Of a stretch of 64,000 nt of DNA, positions 46,252-56,085 are shown in pieces. The stretch lies in assembly GCA_017443765.1 (NCBI GenBank), contig JAFSYB010000128.1, positions 1 through 64,000 of the forward strand, read 5' to 3'. The translations under genes were made by a program, and so were the position numbers. Under the pieces are notes generated by a model. It was given only the letters and a program-made list of their open reading frames with translations. It made no database searches and had not been told where the DNA came from. How positions within the stretch are numbered: position 1 is the stretch's first letter; the number at the start of each line of letters is the position of its first letter. The stretch comes from Muribaculaceae bacterium (GTDB lineage Bacteria > Bacteroidota > Bacteroidia > Bacteroidales > Muribaculaceae).

Positions 46252-47457
46252 ATGGATATTGCAATTTTCACATTGACATCGGCCCTGCACGACCCGCGTG
46301 CGACCGAAGCGTCGACCAATGAGTTCCTGAACAAGCTCGGCCTGAGCCGTGATTGCCTGATGGGCGACGACTACCGCACCTACGGCAGCCACGCGCTCGA
46401 CCTGATTTATTTGCGCACGGGCGGCACCGAGGGTGGTTTTCTCGAGTTGCTGCCTCGTCTTGTGTCGCAATCGAGCAAGCCGTTTTACCTGCTCACCAGT
46501 GGCGAGAGCAACTCGCTGGCGGCATCGCTCGAGATACTGTCGTACCTGCGCAGTCAGGGCTTGCGCGGCGAGGTGCTTCACGGACAGCCGGAATTTGTGC
46601 GACGACGAATCGACCTGCTCACCACAGTGGGCAAGGCACTGCGCAAACTCAAGGGCATGAGGTTGGGCGTGATTGGGCGACCGAGCGACTGGCTCATTGC
46701 CAGCCAGGCAGACCGCGAGCTCGTGAGGCAACGGCTGGGCATCGAGCTGGTTGACATCGGCATAGACGAACTGCTGCAAGCGGTGCAAGCAACCACCCCA
46801 CCCCCGGTGACCAACGAGCTGAAAAGCAAGGCACAGACGGCGCAGGTGGTCGAATCGCTCGGCATGGCCTTGCGCATCCACAAGGCACTGGAGCAAGTGG
46901 TGTCGCAGCATGGGTTGTGCGGGTTCACGCTGCGCTGCTTCGACCTGCTCACGGCAGTGCGCAACACGGGTTGCCTTGCCCTGGCCCTGCTCAACGCCCG
47001 CGGCACCGTGGCCGGTTGCGAGGGCGACGTGCCCGCAATGCTGTCGATGGCCATTGGCCAGGCACTGGTGGGTGAGCCAGGATTCCAAGCCAACCCCTCG
47101 CGCATCAACCCCGACACGGGACAGATTCTGCTCGCCCACTGCACCATCCCGCTCAGCATGGTCAAGCGCTACGAACTCGACACGCACTTTGAATCGGGGC
47201 TGGGCGTGGGCGTGCGCGGCTTCATGGCCGAGGGGCCAGTGACCATCTTCAAGGTAGCGGGCAACCTGAAACGCCACTTTGCCGAGGAGGGCATCCTCAT
47301 CAGCAACCCCGCCTACCCCACCCTATGCCGCACTCAGCAAGTAATCCAGCTGCGCGACCAGCACCGAATGAGCTACTTCCTCACCGACCCCATTGGCAAC
47401 CACCACATCGTGCTGCCCACACACTGCAAAGCCCAGCTCGACGAGATGCTTAACTGA
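46252..47457 (+). CDS. Fucose isomerase-like protein
   Basis: 401 aa. The ATG at 46252 gives MDIAIFTLTSALHDPRATE. The C-terminal region (SCEGDVPAMLSM-like: VAGCEGDVPAMLSMAIGQAL, then HCTIPLSMVKRYELDTHFESGLGVGVRG) resembles the L-fucose/L-arabinose isomerase fold family. It is shorter than FucI and has no sugar-utilisation neighbours, so substrate and activity are unclear. Confidence 0.75.
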   Translation: MDIAIFTLTSALHDPRATEASTNEFLNKLGLSRDCLMGDDYRTYGSHALDLIYLRTGGTEGGFLELLPRLVSQSSKPFYLLTSGESNSLAASLEILSYLRSQGLRGEVLHGQPEFVRRRIDLLTTVGKALRKLKGMRLGVIGRPSDWLIASQADRELVRQRLGIELVDIGIDELLQAVQATTPPPVTNELKSKAQTAQVVESLGMALRIHKALEQVVSQHGLCGFTLRCFDLLTAVRNTGCLALALLNARGTVAGCEGDVPAMLSMAIGQALVGEPGFQANPSRINPDTGQILLAHCTIPLSMVKRYELDTHFESGLGVGVRGFMAEGPVTIFKVAGNLKRHFAEEGILISNPAYPTLCRTQQVIQLRDQHRMSYFLTDPIGNHHIVLPTHCKAQLDEMLN

Positions 47458-47637
47458 ACCGCACCTGCCACTTTTGCAGTCGCGCACGATTTTTGCAGGA
47501 AGGCATAATATATATCTATAGGTGGGAGCCAAAAGTTGCATCAACCGGATTGGGGTTACGCAGTCGCTTTCATCTCAATTTGGGCTTTACTTTTTGCTAT
47601 TCACAGATTCCGCCAAAACAAAGACTCACTCACCGAC

Positions 47638-49854
47638 ATGAACATCAACGAAATCAACCACCAGCACCGCAAGGTGATGTCACTGATAGAGCAAACACGA
47701 CTCGTCGAGGCGTTTGCCGCCCTTGAGCCCCTGCTGGCCGAGGCCGGGGTGTGGACACTGCGCGAGCAGGTGGAGCAGTTGCAGATGTCCTACAACTTCA
47801 TGCTTCAATATCTGGCGCAAGGCATAACCGACCCGCAACGCCACGAGGTGCTGGCCCACATCACCCATCGGCTTGCCACCATAAGCGACCAATGCGCGAT
47901 TGCCTTGCTGGAGCCGCAAAGCCCCAACGTGTTTTACGCACGCCGCCGCGAGCTGGGTGACACCCCGCTGGCCGACATCGTGCAACGATACCACGCCGAG
48001 CGGAACAAGCTGTCGCTGCTTGAATCGGTACCCGCCGGCGAACGCGACAATAAGTCCATCGCCACCATCATGCAGCAATGCGAATTGCAGGAAACAGCCA
48101 TTTTCAACAAAATATGGAGCACGTTCCCCACAACCGACGACGAATCGGCAGTGATTCAGGAGTTGCTGTGCAACGCCGAGAGTGCCGACCACACCAAGTG
48201 CCTGGTGGTGTCGGCCCTGCTGCTGGGCCTGCTGTGCTACTACGATGAGCGCAAAGTGGCCCTCATGGCCGACACCTACCGCACAAGCACATCGGCTCAG
48301 GTGCAGCTCCGTGCCGTGGTGGGCTTGCTGCTCACGCTGAAACTGCACGCCTGGCGCGTGAAACTGTCGCCAACCCTCGCCAGCCGCTTGCAGGCGATGA
48401 GCGACCACCCGCAACTGGCAAGCGACCTGGGCATGGCGCAATTCCTGCTCACTCGCACCCGCAACACCGAAAACATCACCCGGCGCGTGCAACAAGACCT
48501 AATGCCCGACATCATGAAAATGCACCCCGGCATCCTCAGGAAAATGCGCGACCAGGGGAGCGACATGATAGACCTGGAAGCCAATCCCGAATGGCAGCAG
48601 ATGCTTGAGGACAGCGGCATAGCCCGCAAGATGGAGGAGTTCAACGAGATGCAGCTCGATGGCAGCGATGTGTTCATCTCCACCTTCTCGAGACTGAAAA
48701 GTTTCCCGTTTTTCCAAACCCTCTCCAACTGGTTCCTGCCGTTCCACACGCGGCACTCGGCAGTTCACGGCGCGTTCAGCGGCGACGATGAGCCGCTGCG
48801 AATCCTGGTGGAGCGTGCGCCATTCCTGTGCAACAGCGACCGATACTCGTTCAGCCTCTCACTCGCCGCCGTGCCGCCAAGCCAGCGCCGGCTCATGCTC
48901 GGACAAATCAAGGAACACACCGACGAGCTGGGCGAGATGCCAAGGGCTGAACTGCCCGACGCTCAACGCGAGCGAGAGCGAATCACCAATATGTATGTGC
49001 AGGATTTGTACCGCTTTTTCAAGCTGTTCTCACGGCGGCGCGAGTTCCTGCCTGCTTTCGACGGCGACTTGGACTTCACCGGCGTGCCTTATCTTGGCGA
49101 ATGGACTCGCTCAGCCAAAAGCATTGAATTGGTTGCAGAGTTCTACTTCAAAAATGGTTTCCACGATGATGCCATCAAATTCTACAACCTGCTGCTCAAG
49201 AGCAGTGAGCAGGCCGACCCGCACATTTTCCAAAAGCTTGGTTTTTGCTACCAAAGCAAGGGGAATGCCGACGAGGCCCTGCGACAATACCGCCGCTACG
49301 AATTGGCCAACGACAACGACTTGTGGACCCTGAAACACATTGCCGCCTGCCATCGCGAGCTCAAAGAATACGAGCAAGCACTGGCGTGCTATCAACGAGC
49401 CAACGAGCTACAGCCCGACAACGTGGCCAATATCCTCAACATGGGTCACTGCCTGCTCGAGCAAGGCAAAACGGAGGAGGCGATGCAGCTCTACTTCAAG
49501 GCCGACCTGGCCGAGGAGGGAAGCTCGCGACATCGCGCATGGCGTCCTGTGGCGTGGTGTTCGTTCCTGCTTGGCAACGACGAGCGCAGCCTGAAATACT
49601 ACGACCAAATCATCGCACAAGGAACTGCCACCGCACAAGACCATCTCAACCGCGGCCACGTGCTGCTGGCTGACGGGCGCATCACCGAGGCAGTGAGCTG
49701 CTATCGCCAGGCCCTGACGCTTGAAAACGGGGACACCGAGCGGCTGCGACGTGCCATTCTCGCCGACCAGGAAGCATTGCTCGCACGCGGCATAAGCACC
49801 AACGACCTGCCATTAATCATCGAAGCCGTGACTGCCTGCAGCCAAGCCACCTGA
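47638..49854 (+). CDS. Large TPR-repeat protein
   Basis: 738 aa, no signal peptide with the chosen ATG. The first 450 residues are helical without clear repeats. The last 200 hold TPR repeats (FYFKNGFHDDAIKFYNLLLKSS, PHIFQKLGFCYQSKGNADEALRQYRRYE). A TTG 34 codons upstream would add a hydrophobic stretch, so membrane anchoring cannot be excluded. Function unknown. Confidence 0.8.
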   Translation: MNINEINHQHRKVMSLIEQTRLVEAFAALEPLLAEAGVWTLREQVEQLQMSYNFMLQYLAQGITDPQRHEVLAHITHRLATISDQCAIALLEPQSPNVFYARRRELGDTPLADIVQRYHAERNKLSLLESVPAGERDNKSIATIMQQCELQETAIFNKIWSTFPTTDDESAVIQELLCNAESADHTKCLVVSALLLGLLCYYDERKVALMADTYRTSTSAQVQLRAVVGLLLTLKLHAWRVKLSPTLASRLQAMSDHPQLASDLGMAQFLLTRTRNTENITRRVQQDLMPDIMKMHPGILRKMRDQGSDMIDLEANPEWQQMLEDSGIARKMEEFNEMQLDGSDVFISTFSRLKSFPFFQTLSNWFLPFHTRHSAVHGAFSGDDEPLRILVERAPFLCNSDRYSFSLSLAAVPPSQRRLMLGQIKEHTDELGEMPRAELPDAQRERERITNMYVQDLYRFFKLFSRRREFLPAFDGDLDFTGVPYLGEWTRSAKSIELVAEFYFKNGFHDDAIKFYNLLLKSSEQADPHIFQKLGFCYQSKGNADEALRQYRRYELANDNDLWTLKHIAACHRELKEYEQALACYQRANELQPDNVANILNMGHCLLEQGKTEEAMQLYFKADLAEEGSSRHRAWRPVAWCSFLLGNDERSLKYYDQIIAQGTATAQDHLNRGHVLLADGRITEAVSCYRQALTLENGDTERLRRAILADQEALLARGISTNDLPLIIEAVTACSQAT

Positions 49855-49929
49855 CTGGAACGAAAACACCGCTTGAGCGATGAACACCTGCCAAAATCAC
49901 CACCAAGAAAGAATTTTTTTCGGCAAACA

Positions 49930-49961
49930 CTTGCAAGATTCCCATCTTTGCAGTAATTTTG
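49930..49961 (+). promoter_or_regulatory. Promoter of the candidate RNA
   Basis: CTTG (49930-49933), 20 nt, TAATTTTG (49954-49961). The transcript would start near 49966, about 300 nt before the next ATG. Confidence 0.7.
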
Positions 49962-49965
49962 CAGG

Positions 49966-50240
49966 TGCAAAGGGAAACTCCCAATGCTATTTGTAGTTCC
50001 AACACATTGTGCCACATTAAAGACGATCGGGATACTCTTCATTTTTTATTTGAAATACCGAGAAAAGCTTCCTCTCCGATGGCGGGCCTCAACCGCAAGG
50101 TGTTTCGCAAGAAACCAGAGGATTACAAAGGTTTGGAAGCCCTCAAATCCTGTTTTTTCGGAGTTTCATCACATCCCTTTGATGTGGCATCCCACCACAG
50201 GAGCCGCTCAGCATGCGTTGACGGCTCCTGACGTTTCTTT
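49966..50240 (+). ncRNA. Candidate structured RNA or leader of the membrane-protein gene
   Basis: A long-range 12-bp helix (50011-50022 with 50177-50188, one G-U) encloses a multibranch region. Inside are two adjacent hairpins with GCAA tetraloops (50092-50101 and 50102-50115) and a 6-bp helix (50119-50124 with 50146-50151). A GGGA/TCCC hairpin lies at the 5' end. A 9-bp GC-rich stem (50198-50206 with 50222-50230) closes the 3' end. I do not recognise a known class (not tRNA, tmRNA, SRP or the B12, TPP or FMN aptamers). It may be a free RNA or a riboswitch or attenuator for the next gene. Confidence 0.55.
50198..50240 (+). terminator. Terminator-like hairpin of the candidate RNA
   Basis: Stem 50198-50206 with 50222-50230 (9 bp, plus a TCA/TGA inner pair), followed by GACGTTTCTTTC, a weak T-rich tail. 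It is 40 nt before the next start codon. Confidence 0.55.
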
Positions 50241-50269
50241 CTGTATCGCCGTCCTTAAACGAATATTTT

Positions 50270-51187
50270 ATGTCATACCTGTTATTATTGTTGTGTTTGG
50301 CGGCTCTAAGCACTGCTTTATGGCGTGCAAAGACCGACAAAAACCGGCACTCGTTGTGGGTGTTGATTGCCACTGTTGCCTACAGTCTCGTGTTTACAAT
50401 GGGTTTTCTCCGTTACAAAGGAGTGTTGCCCCCAGTAACAGACCCAAGGTTTAGCCAAAGCAGCTCATACTTGAGCAGCCAGTCGATCACGGCAGTGGGG
50501 GTGGCGCTTGCCGCGCTGCATGCTTTTGTGGCGTGGGCGATATGGAAAAGAATCCCCTTGCGGCGTTTTGCCGCCATTGTTGTGGGCGTTTATCTGCTTG
50601 TGGGCCTCTCCTTGCCAATCATCAAACAGATTGTGCCTGTGTACACCCTAAATGTCTATTCGGGCTTGATGGCACCCATATACACACTATTCGGCCTGTG
50701 TTGTGCAACCATGGCGGTGATCGGATGGGCATTGGGACTCACCTACAGCGAGTTCTGCGTGCTGGGGAACAACTGGCTGCAAATGGGCATCGTGACTGCA
50801 TCGGCGTTGTGGGTGCTGTGGCGTGCATGGGCAGCACTGCGCGAACATTCCTGCCCAATCAACGTGGCCAACACCGCAGCCGGCATCGTGCTTGGCGTGT
50901 GTTACTGCGGACTGTTCGCCTCCATGGCGCACCACTACCCCATGTCGCTCGATGCGGCCTTCACGGCTTGCGTGGCCGATTTGCAAGCTTTAGCCACGGC
51001 ATGGCACACCAACTACTATGTAATAAACATTGTGATTTACATCATCGCATTTCTTGCCGCGCTATGTGCGAATGTGTTCACGGCGAAGTTGCTCCGCCAC
51101 CCCAAAACCAGGGAATGGGCATTGGCGCTGATGTTGTTGCATTTGGCATGCTTTGTCACCGTGTGGCTCTGCTGGCGTTCTGTGTGA
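50270..51187 (+). CDS. Uncharacterised polytopic membrane protein
   Basis: 305 aa with about eight predicted membrane helices (for example 2-14, 26-46, 71-91, 100-122, 136-162). No motif recognised. It has a long, structured leader and may be controlled through it. A transport or sensing role is a guess only. Confidence 0.7.
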   Translation: MSYLLLLLCLAALSTALWRAKTDKNRHSLWVLIATVAYSLVFTMGFLRYKGVLPPVTDPRFSQSSSYLSSQSITAVGVALAALHAFVAWAIWKRIPLRRFAAIVVGVYLLVGLSLPIIKQIVPVYTLNVYSGLMAPIYTLFGLCCATMAVIGWALGLTYSEFCVLGNNWLQMGIVTASALWVLWRAWAALREHSCPINVANTAAGIVLGVCYCGLFASMAHHYPMSLDAAFTACVADLQALATAWHTNYYVINIVIYIIAFLAALCANVFTAKLLRHPKTREWALALMLLHLACFVTVWLCWRSV

Positions 51188-51341
51188 AAACGCTCCCACA
51201 CCATAGCTTTTGACGCCGAAATTGGCAACAATACACATTAATAAATTACTGAGGCGTTACCGACAAGGCAAGTAATCGTTAAGCTTCTTGAAAAGGCGGT
51301 GTTTTTCGGCCTAAAAAGTGCGAGTTGTCAATAATTAGTTG

Positions 51342-51349
51342 TAATTTTG
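51342..51349 (+). promoter_or_regulatory. -7 box for mutAB
   Basis: TAATTTTG, 81 nt before the mutA ATG. No clear -33 TTTG, and no B12 aptamer motif was seen in the leader. Confidence 0.55.
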
Positions 51350-51430
51350 CAGATTCAATGATTCGCTGCGTTTTCAGCGGATTGTTGAATTATGTGACGA
51401 CATCAAGTTACTATATAATCATAAAGAATC

Positions 51431-53266
51431 ATGGCAGAAAACAGAAAGAAACTGTTCGAGCAATTTGCGCCGGTCACTCCCGAGGAGTGGCGCGCCAAGG
51501 CCGAGGTGGACCTGAAAGGAGCCGACTTCGACAAGAAAATGGTGTGGCGTAGCAACGAGGGCTTCAACGTGCAGCCGCTGTACCGTGGCGTGGACATCAA
51601 GGACTTGAAGGCCACGGAATCGCTGCCGGGCGAGTATCCATACGTGCGCGGCACACGCACCGACAACGACTGGCAACGCCGCCAGGACATCGTGGTCGAT
51701 GACATTGCGCAGGCCAACGCCAAGGCCCGCGAGCTGCTCACCAAGGGCATCACCTCGCTGGGACTGAAAGTGAATGCCGACCACGCGCCGCAGATGGGAA
51801 GCCTGCTCGCCGGCATCGACCTGAACACGGTGGAGGTGAACCTGAAGTGCTGCCCCAAGTGCGCACTGGCACTCACGCAGGCATTGGTGGCCCTGGTTCG
51901 GCAAGCCGGTGCCGAGGACACGTTCCACGGCTCGGTGGCATTCAACCCGTTCAAGCGCCAGCTCAAGCATGGCGTGAAATTCCCTGGCGACATGGTGGCG
52001 ATGGCTGGCGAGCTGCTGCGCACCGCCGCCCCGGTGAAGCACCTGCGCGTGCTCAGCGTGGATTCGCTGATGCTGTGCAACGCCGGCGCCTATATCTACC
52101 AGGAGCTGGGTTACGCCCTGGCATGGGGCAACGAGTGGATGGCCTGCCTCACCGACGCCGGCTTCAAGGCCGACGAGGTGGCTCGCCGAATCAAGTTCAA
52201 CATGGGCATTTCCACCGTCTATTTCATGGAGATTGCCAAGTTCCGCGCCGCGCGTCAGTTGTGGGCACAGATTGTGAAGCAGTACGGCCCCGAGTGCGAC
52301 TGCGCCTGCAAGATGGTGGTGAACGCCGAAACCACCACGTTCAACCTCACGGTGTTTGACGCCTACGTGAACCTGCTGCGCACGCAAACCGAGGCCATGA
52401 GCGCCGCCCTGGCCGGTGTGGATTCGATTGTGGTCACGCCATTCGACGCTCCCTATAAGGCGAGCGACGACTTCAGCGAGCGCATCGCCCGCAACCAGCA
52501 GATTCTGCTGCGCGAGGAGAGCCACCTCGACAAAGTGGTGGACCCCGCCGGCGGCTCCTACTATGTGGAGATGCTCACCGCCTCGCTTGCTCAGGAGGGA
52601 TGGAAACTCTTCCTCGACGTGGAAGATAAGGGCGGTTTTGCTGCCACACTCGAAGAGATAATTAATAATGTGAACGCCAGCGCCACGGCCCGTTTCGACA
52701 AGGTGGCCAAGCGCAAAGAGCAGCTGCTGGGCACCAACCAGTTCCCGAATTTCACCGAGAAGGCTGCCGACAAGGTGGCCGCGACGTGCGGCTGCAAATG
52801 CGGTTGCGCCCCCGAAGAAGACGGCGGTGTGGCCTTGAACAAGAAGCGGCTGGCCAGCCAGTTCGAGGAAATCCGCTTGGCTACCGAGGCTGCCGCCCAC
52901 ACGCCCAAGGCGTTCATGCTCACCATCGGCAACCTGGCCATGCGCCTGGCCCGCGCACAGTTCTCGTGCAACTTCTTTGCCTGCGCCGGCTATGACCTGG
53001 TGGACAACAACGGCTTCAAGACCGTGGCCGACGGCATCAACGCCGCCATGGAGCAGAAGGCCGACATCGTGGTGCTGTGCTCGAGCGACGACGAGTACGC
53101 CGCCCTCATCCCCGAAGCCGTGAAACTGCTCGACGGCCGTGCCGAGCTGGTGCTTGCCGGCCCCGAAACCGACGAGTTCAAGGCCCTGGGCATCACCCAT
53201 TTCATCAATGTCCGCACCAACGTGCTGGGCACATTAAAAGCTTTCAACGCCAAACTGTTAAAGTAA
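51431..53266 (+). CDS. mutA: Methylmalonyl-CoA mutase small subunit
   Basis: 611 aa, the non-catalytic partner of MutB. A TIM-barrel domain (about 40-440) and a degenerate B12-binding fold (about 485-605) are present; the latter lacks the DxHxxG cobalamin ligand, as expected for the small subunit. The linker contains CGCKCGC (C453, C455, C457, C459), an unusual Cys cluster. mutB follows 9 bp on. Confidence 0.94.
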   Translation: MAENRKKLFEQFAPVTPEEWRAKAEVDLKGADFDKKMVWRSNEGFNVQPLYRGVDIKDLKATESLPGEYPYVRGTRTDNDWQRRQDIVVDDIAQANAKARELLTKGITSLGLKVNADHAPQMGSLLAGIDLNTVEVNLKCCPKCALALTQALVALVRQAGAEDTFHGSVAFNPFKRQLKHGVKFPGDMVAMAGELLRTAAPVKHLRVLSVDSLMLCNAGAYIYQELGYALAWGNEWMACLTDAGFKADEVARRIKFNMGISTVYFMEIAKFRAARQLWAQIVKQYGPECDCACKMVVNAETTTFNLTVFDAYVNLLRTQTEAMSAALAGVDSIVVTPFDAPYKASDDFSERIARNQQILLREESHLDKVVDPAGGSYYVEMLTASLAQEGWKLFLDVEDKGGFAATLEEIINNVNASATARFDKVAKRKEQLLGTNQFPNFTEKAADKVAATCGCKCGCAPEEDGGVALNKKRLASQFEEIRLATEAAAHTPKAFMLTIGNLAMRLARAQFSCNFFACAGYDLVDNNGFKTVADGINAAMEQKADIVVLCSSDDEYAALIPEAVKLLDGRAELVLAGPETDEFKALGITHFINVRTNVLGTLKAFNAKLLK

Positions 53267-53275
53267 TCGACCGAC

Positions 53276-55414
53276 ATGAGACCAAACTTTAAGAACATAG
53301 ATATTGCAAACGAGGCTTTTAATGTGGAACACAAGCCTCTCGTGATGGGAGAACCGTGGAAAAATGCCGAGCTTCTCGACATCAAGCCCATCTACACCAA
53401 GCAGGACCTCGAGGGTTTGGAGCACCTGGACTATGTGGCCGGCATCCCCCCCTTCCTGGGCGGCCCCTACAGCCTGATGTACCCGTTCCGTCCGTGGACG
53501 GTGCGCCAGTACGCCGGTTTCTCGACGGCAGCCGAGAGTAACGCCTTCTACCGCCGCAACCTGGCCTCGGGCCAGAAGGGTCTGTCGGTGGCCTTCGACC
53601 TTCCCACGCACCGCGGCTACAACGCCGACAACCAGCGCGTGGTGGGCGATGTGGGCAAGGCCGGTGTGAGCATCTGCTCGGTCGAGGACATGAAAGTGCT
53701 CTTCGACGGCATACCCCTGAACGAGATGTCGGTGTCGATGACCATGAACGGCGCTGTGCTGCCCATCATGGCTTTCTACATCGTGGCCGGTCTGGAGCAG
53801 GGTGCCAAGCTCGAGCAGATGGCAGGAACCATCCAGAACGACATCCTCAAGGAGTTTATGGTGCGCAACACCTACATCTACCCGCCCAAGTTCTCGATGG
53901 AGATTATCGCCAGCATCTTTGAGTACACCTCGAAGTATATGCCCAAGTTCAACTCCATCTCCATTTCGGGCTACCACATGCAGGAAGCCGGAGCCACGGC
54001 CGACATCGAGCTGGCCTACACGCTGGCCGATGGCATGGACTACATCCGCACGGGCGTGAACGCCGGTTTGAGCGTTGATGCCTTCGCGCCACGCTTGTCG
54101 TTCTTCTGGGGCATATCGATGAACTTCTTCACCGAGATTGCCAAGATGCGCGCCGGTCGCCTGCTCTGGGCCAAGATTGTGAAGAGCTTTGGCGCGGAGA
54201 ACCCCAAGTCGATGTCGCTGCGCACCCACAGCCAGACGTCGGGTTGGTCGCTGACGGCGCAAGACCCGTTCAACAACGTGGGCCGCACCTGCATCGAGGC
54301 CATGGCAGCCGCTCAGGGCCACACCCAGTCGCTGCACACCAACGCCCTCGACGAGGCCATCGCACTGCCCACCGACTTCTCGGCCCGCATTGCCCGCAAC
54401 ACGCAGATTTACATCCAGCAGGAGACCTACATCACCAAGGCCATCGACCCCTGGGCCGGCTCCTACTATGTGGAGGCACTCACCGACGAGCTCGTGCACA
54501 AGGCCTGGTCGCACATCGAGGAGATTGAGAAACTGGGCGGCATGGCCAAGGCCATCGAGACCGGCGTGCCCAAGATGCGCATCGAGGAAGCCGCCGCACG
54601 CACACAGGCCCGCATCGACAGCGGCCGCCAGACCCTGGTGGGCGTGAACAAATACGCCCTGGAGAAAGAGCCGCCCATCGACATCCTGGAAATCGACAAC
54701 ACCGAGGTGCGCCGCGAGCAGGTGGAGGGGCTGGAGAAGCTCCGCGCCAGCCGCGACGAGGCAAAGGTGCAGGCTGACCTCGAGGCCATCACCCATTGCG
54801 TGGAAACCGGCGAAGGCAACCTGCTCGAACTGGCAGTGGAGGCCGCCAAGGACCGTGCCTCGCTCGGCGAAATCAGCGATGCCTGCGAAAAAATCGTGGG
54901 ACGTTACAAAGCAGTTGTTAAAACCATTTCAGGCGTGTATTCATCAGAAACCAAATCCGATCCCGACCTGCAGAAGGCCCGCGACCTCACCGCTAAGTTC
55001 GCGGCCCAGGAAGGTCGCCAGCCACGCATCATGGTGGCCAAGATGGGCCAGGACGGCCACGACCGCGGTGCCAAGGTGGTAGCCACTGGCTATGCCGACT
55101 GCGGTTTCGACGTGGACATGGGCCCGCTGTTCCAAACCCCCGAAGAGGCCGCCCGCGAGGCCGTGGAGAACGATGTGAACGTGCTGGGCGTGTCGTCGCT
55201 GGCCGCCGGACACAAGACGCTCGTGCCCGCTGTGATTGCCGAACTCAAGAAGCTCGGCCGCGAGGACATCATCGTCATTGCCGGCGGTGTGATTCCGGTA
55301 CAAGACTACGACTTCCTCTACAAGGCCGGCGTGGCCGCCATCTTCGGCCCAGGCACCAACGTCATGAAGTCGGCCATCGAAATCATGAACATCCTTCTCG
55401 ACGAGGAAGACTGA
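53276..55414 (+). CDS. mutB: Methylmalonyl-CoA mutase large subunit
   Basis: 712 aa catalytic subunit, converting succinyl-CoA and (R)-methylmalonyl-CoA with adenosylcobalamin. In Bacteroidales it feeds the succinate-propionate pathway. The barrel carries [13 protein letters not shown] and [12 protein letters not shown]. The C-terminal B12 domain has the [12 protein letters not shown] ligand motif, with His at 595. Cotranscribed with mutA. Confidence 0.97.
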   Translation: MRPNFKNIDIANEAFNVEHKPLVMGEPWKNAELLDIKPIYTKQDLEGLEHLDYVAGIPPFLGGPYSLMYPFRPWTVRQYAGFSTAAESNAFYRRNLASGQKGLSVAFDLPTHRGYNADNQRVVGDVGKAGVSICSVEDMKVLFDGIPLNEMSVSMTMNGAVLPIMAFYIVAGLEQGAKLEQMAGTIQNDILKEFMVRNTYIYPPKFSMEIIASIFEYTSKYMPKFNSISISGYHMQEAGATADIELAYTLADGMDYIRTGVNAGLSVDAFAPRLSFFWGISMNFFTEIAKMRAGRLLWAKIVKSFGAENPKSMSLRTHSQTSGWSLTAQDPFNNVGRTCIEAMAAAQGHTQSLHTNALDEAIALPTDFSARIARNTQIYIQQETYITKAIDPWAGSYYVEALTDELVHKAWSHIEEIEKLGGMAKAIETGVPKMRIEEAAARTQARIDSGRQTLVGVNKYALEKEPPIDILEIDNTEVRREQVEGLEKLRASRDEAKVQADLEAITHCVETGEGNLLELAVEAAKDRASLGEISDACEKIVGRYKAVVKTISGVYSSETKSDPDLQKARDLTAKFAAQEGRQPRIMVAKMGQDGHDRGAKVVATGYADCGFDVDMGPLFQTPEEAAREAVENDVNVLGVSSLAAGHKTLVPAVIAELKKLGREDIIVIAGGVIPVQDYDFLYKAGVAAIFGPGTNVMKSAIEIMNILLDEED

Positions 55415-55442
55415 CCTAACCAGCCCCAAGCTGGCACAGCAG

Positions 55443-55482
55443 AATCACCCAGGAAAGCCATCAGTCGCTTTCTTGGGTGATT
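55443..55482 (+). terminator. Hairpin after mutB
   Basis: A 16-bp stem (55443-55458 with 55467-55482, one G-U) around an 8-nt loop, 28 nt past the mutB stop. The T-run is short. Confidence 0.65.
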
Positions 55483-55563
55483 TGCGTCATACGCCGACGA
55501 TTTCAACTTGGCACGCCACGGGTCATATAATTCGTTACAGAGCCAAAAAGGCACGCGAGATTC

Positions 55564-55594
55564 TTTGTCAAACAAATATATTGTTGTAAATTTG
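55564..55594 (+). promoter_or_regulatory. Promoter of the CYTH gene operon
   Basis: TTTG (55564-55567), 19 nt, TAAATTTG (55587-55594), 42 nt before the ATG. Confidence 0.75.
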
Positions 55595-55635
55595 CAAAGT
55601 GTTTTTCACCCCCTTGCAGTTATACGATTATTATC

Positions 55636-56085
55636 ATGGCAACAGAAATCGAGCATAAATACCTTGTCACCGACGATAGCTACAAGTCGATGGCCACCGA
55701 GCGTCACCACATCGAGCAAGGCTACCTGAATCGCGTGCCGAGCCGCACGGTGCGCGTGCGCATCATCGACGACCACGCGGCAATCACTATCAAGGGTGCC
55801 AACCGCGGTGCCGCGCGCCCCGAATTTGAATACCCCATTCCCGTGTCCGACGCCCGCCAATTGCTGGAGCAGTGCGAGCCGCCGGTGATTGTGAAGACGC
55901 GCCACATTGTTATATATGAGGGCAACCGGTGGGAAGTGGACGAGTTTGGCGGTGCCCTGCGGGGTCTCGTGCTCGCCGAGCTGGAGATTCCCACCGAAAG
56001 CTACCGCTACCCGCTGCCCCCCTTTGTGGGAGCGAACGTGACCGACAACCCGAAGTATTATAATTCGCAACTTGGAACAGCATGA
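55636..56085 (+). CDS. CYTH-domain protein
   Basis: 149 aa. The family signature EIEHKYLV at residues 4-11, with GYLN, TVRVRI and ITIKG following, places it in the CYTH superfamily of triphosphate-tunnel enzymes (inorganic triphosphatase or related). The tunnel-lining Glu, Lys and Arg residues are present. Its stop overlaps the holB start by 4 bp. Confidence 0.88.
   Translation: MATEIEHKYLVTDDSYKSMATERHHIEQGYLNRVPSRTVRVRIIDDHAAITIKGANRGAARPEFEYPIPVSDARQLLEQCEPPVIVKTRHIVIYEGNRWEVDEFGGALRGLVLAELEIPTESYRYPLPPFVGANVTDNPKYYNSQLGTA

Larger units (their letters stand above)
49855..50269. other. Gene-free spacer holding the candidate RNA
   Basis: 415 bases with no convincing protein gene. It contains a promoter (49930-49961), a candidate structured RNA (49966-50240) and its terminator-like hairpin. 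Confidence 0.7.

Noticed and set aside
49984-50454. A 156-codon frame within the candidate RNA near 50 kb.
   Set aside because: No homology signal or ribosome site, and it overlaps the start of the membrane protein gene in another frame.
51419-53200. A 593-codon frame antisense to mutA.
   Set aside because: Shadow of the conserved mutA coding sequence.
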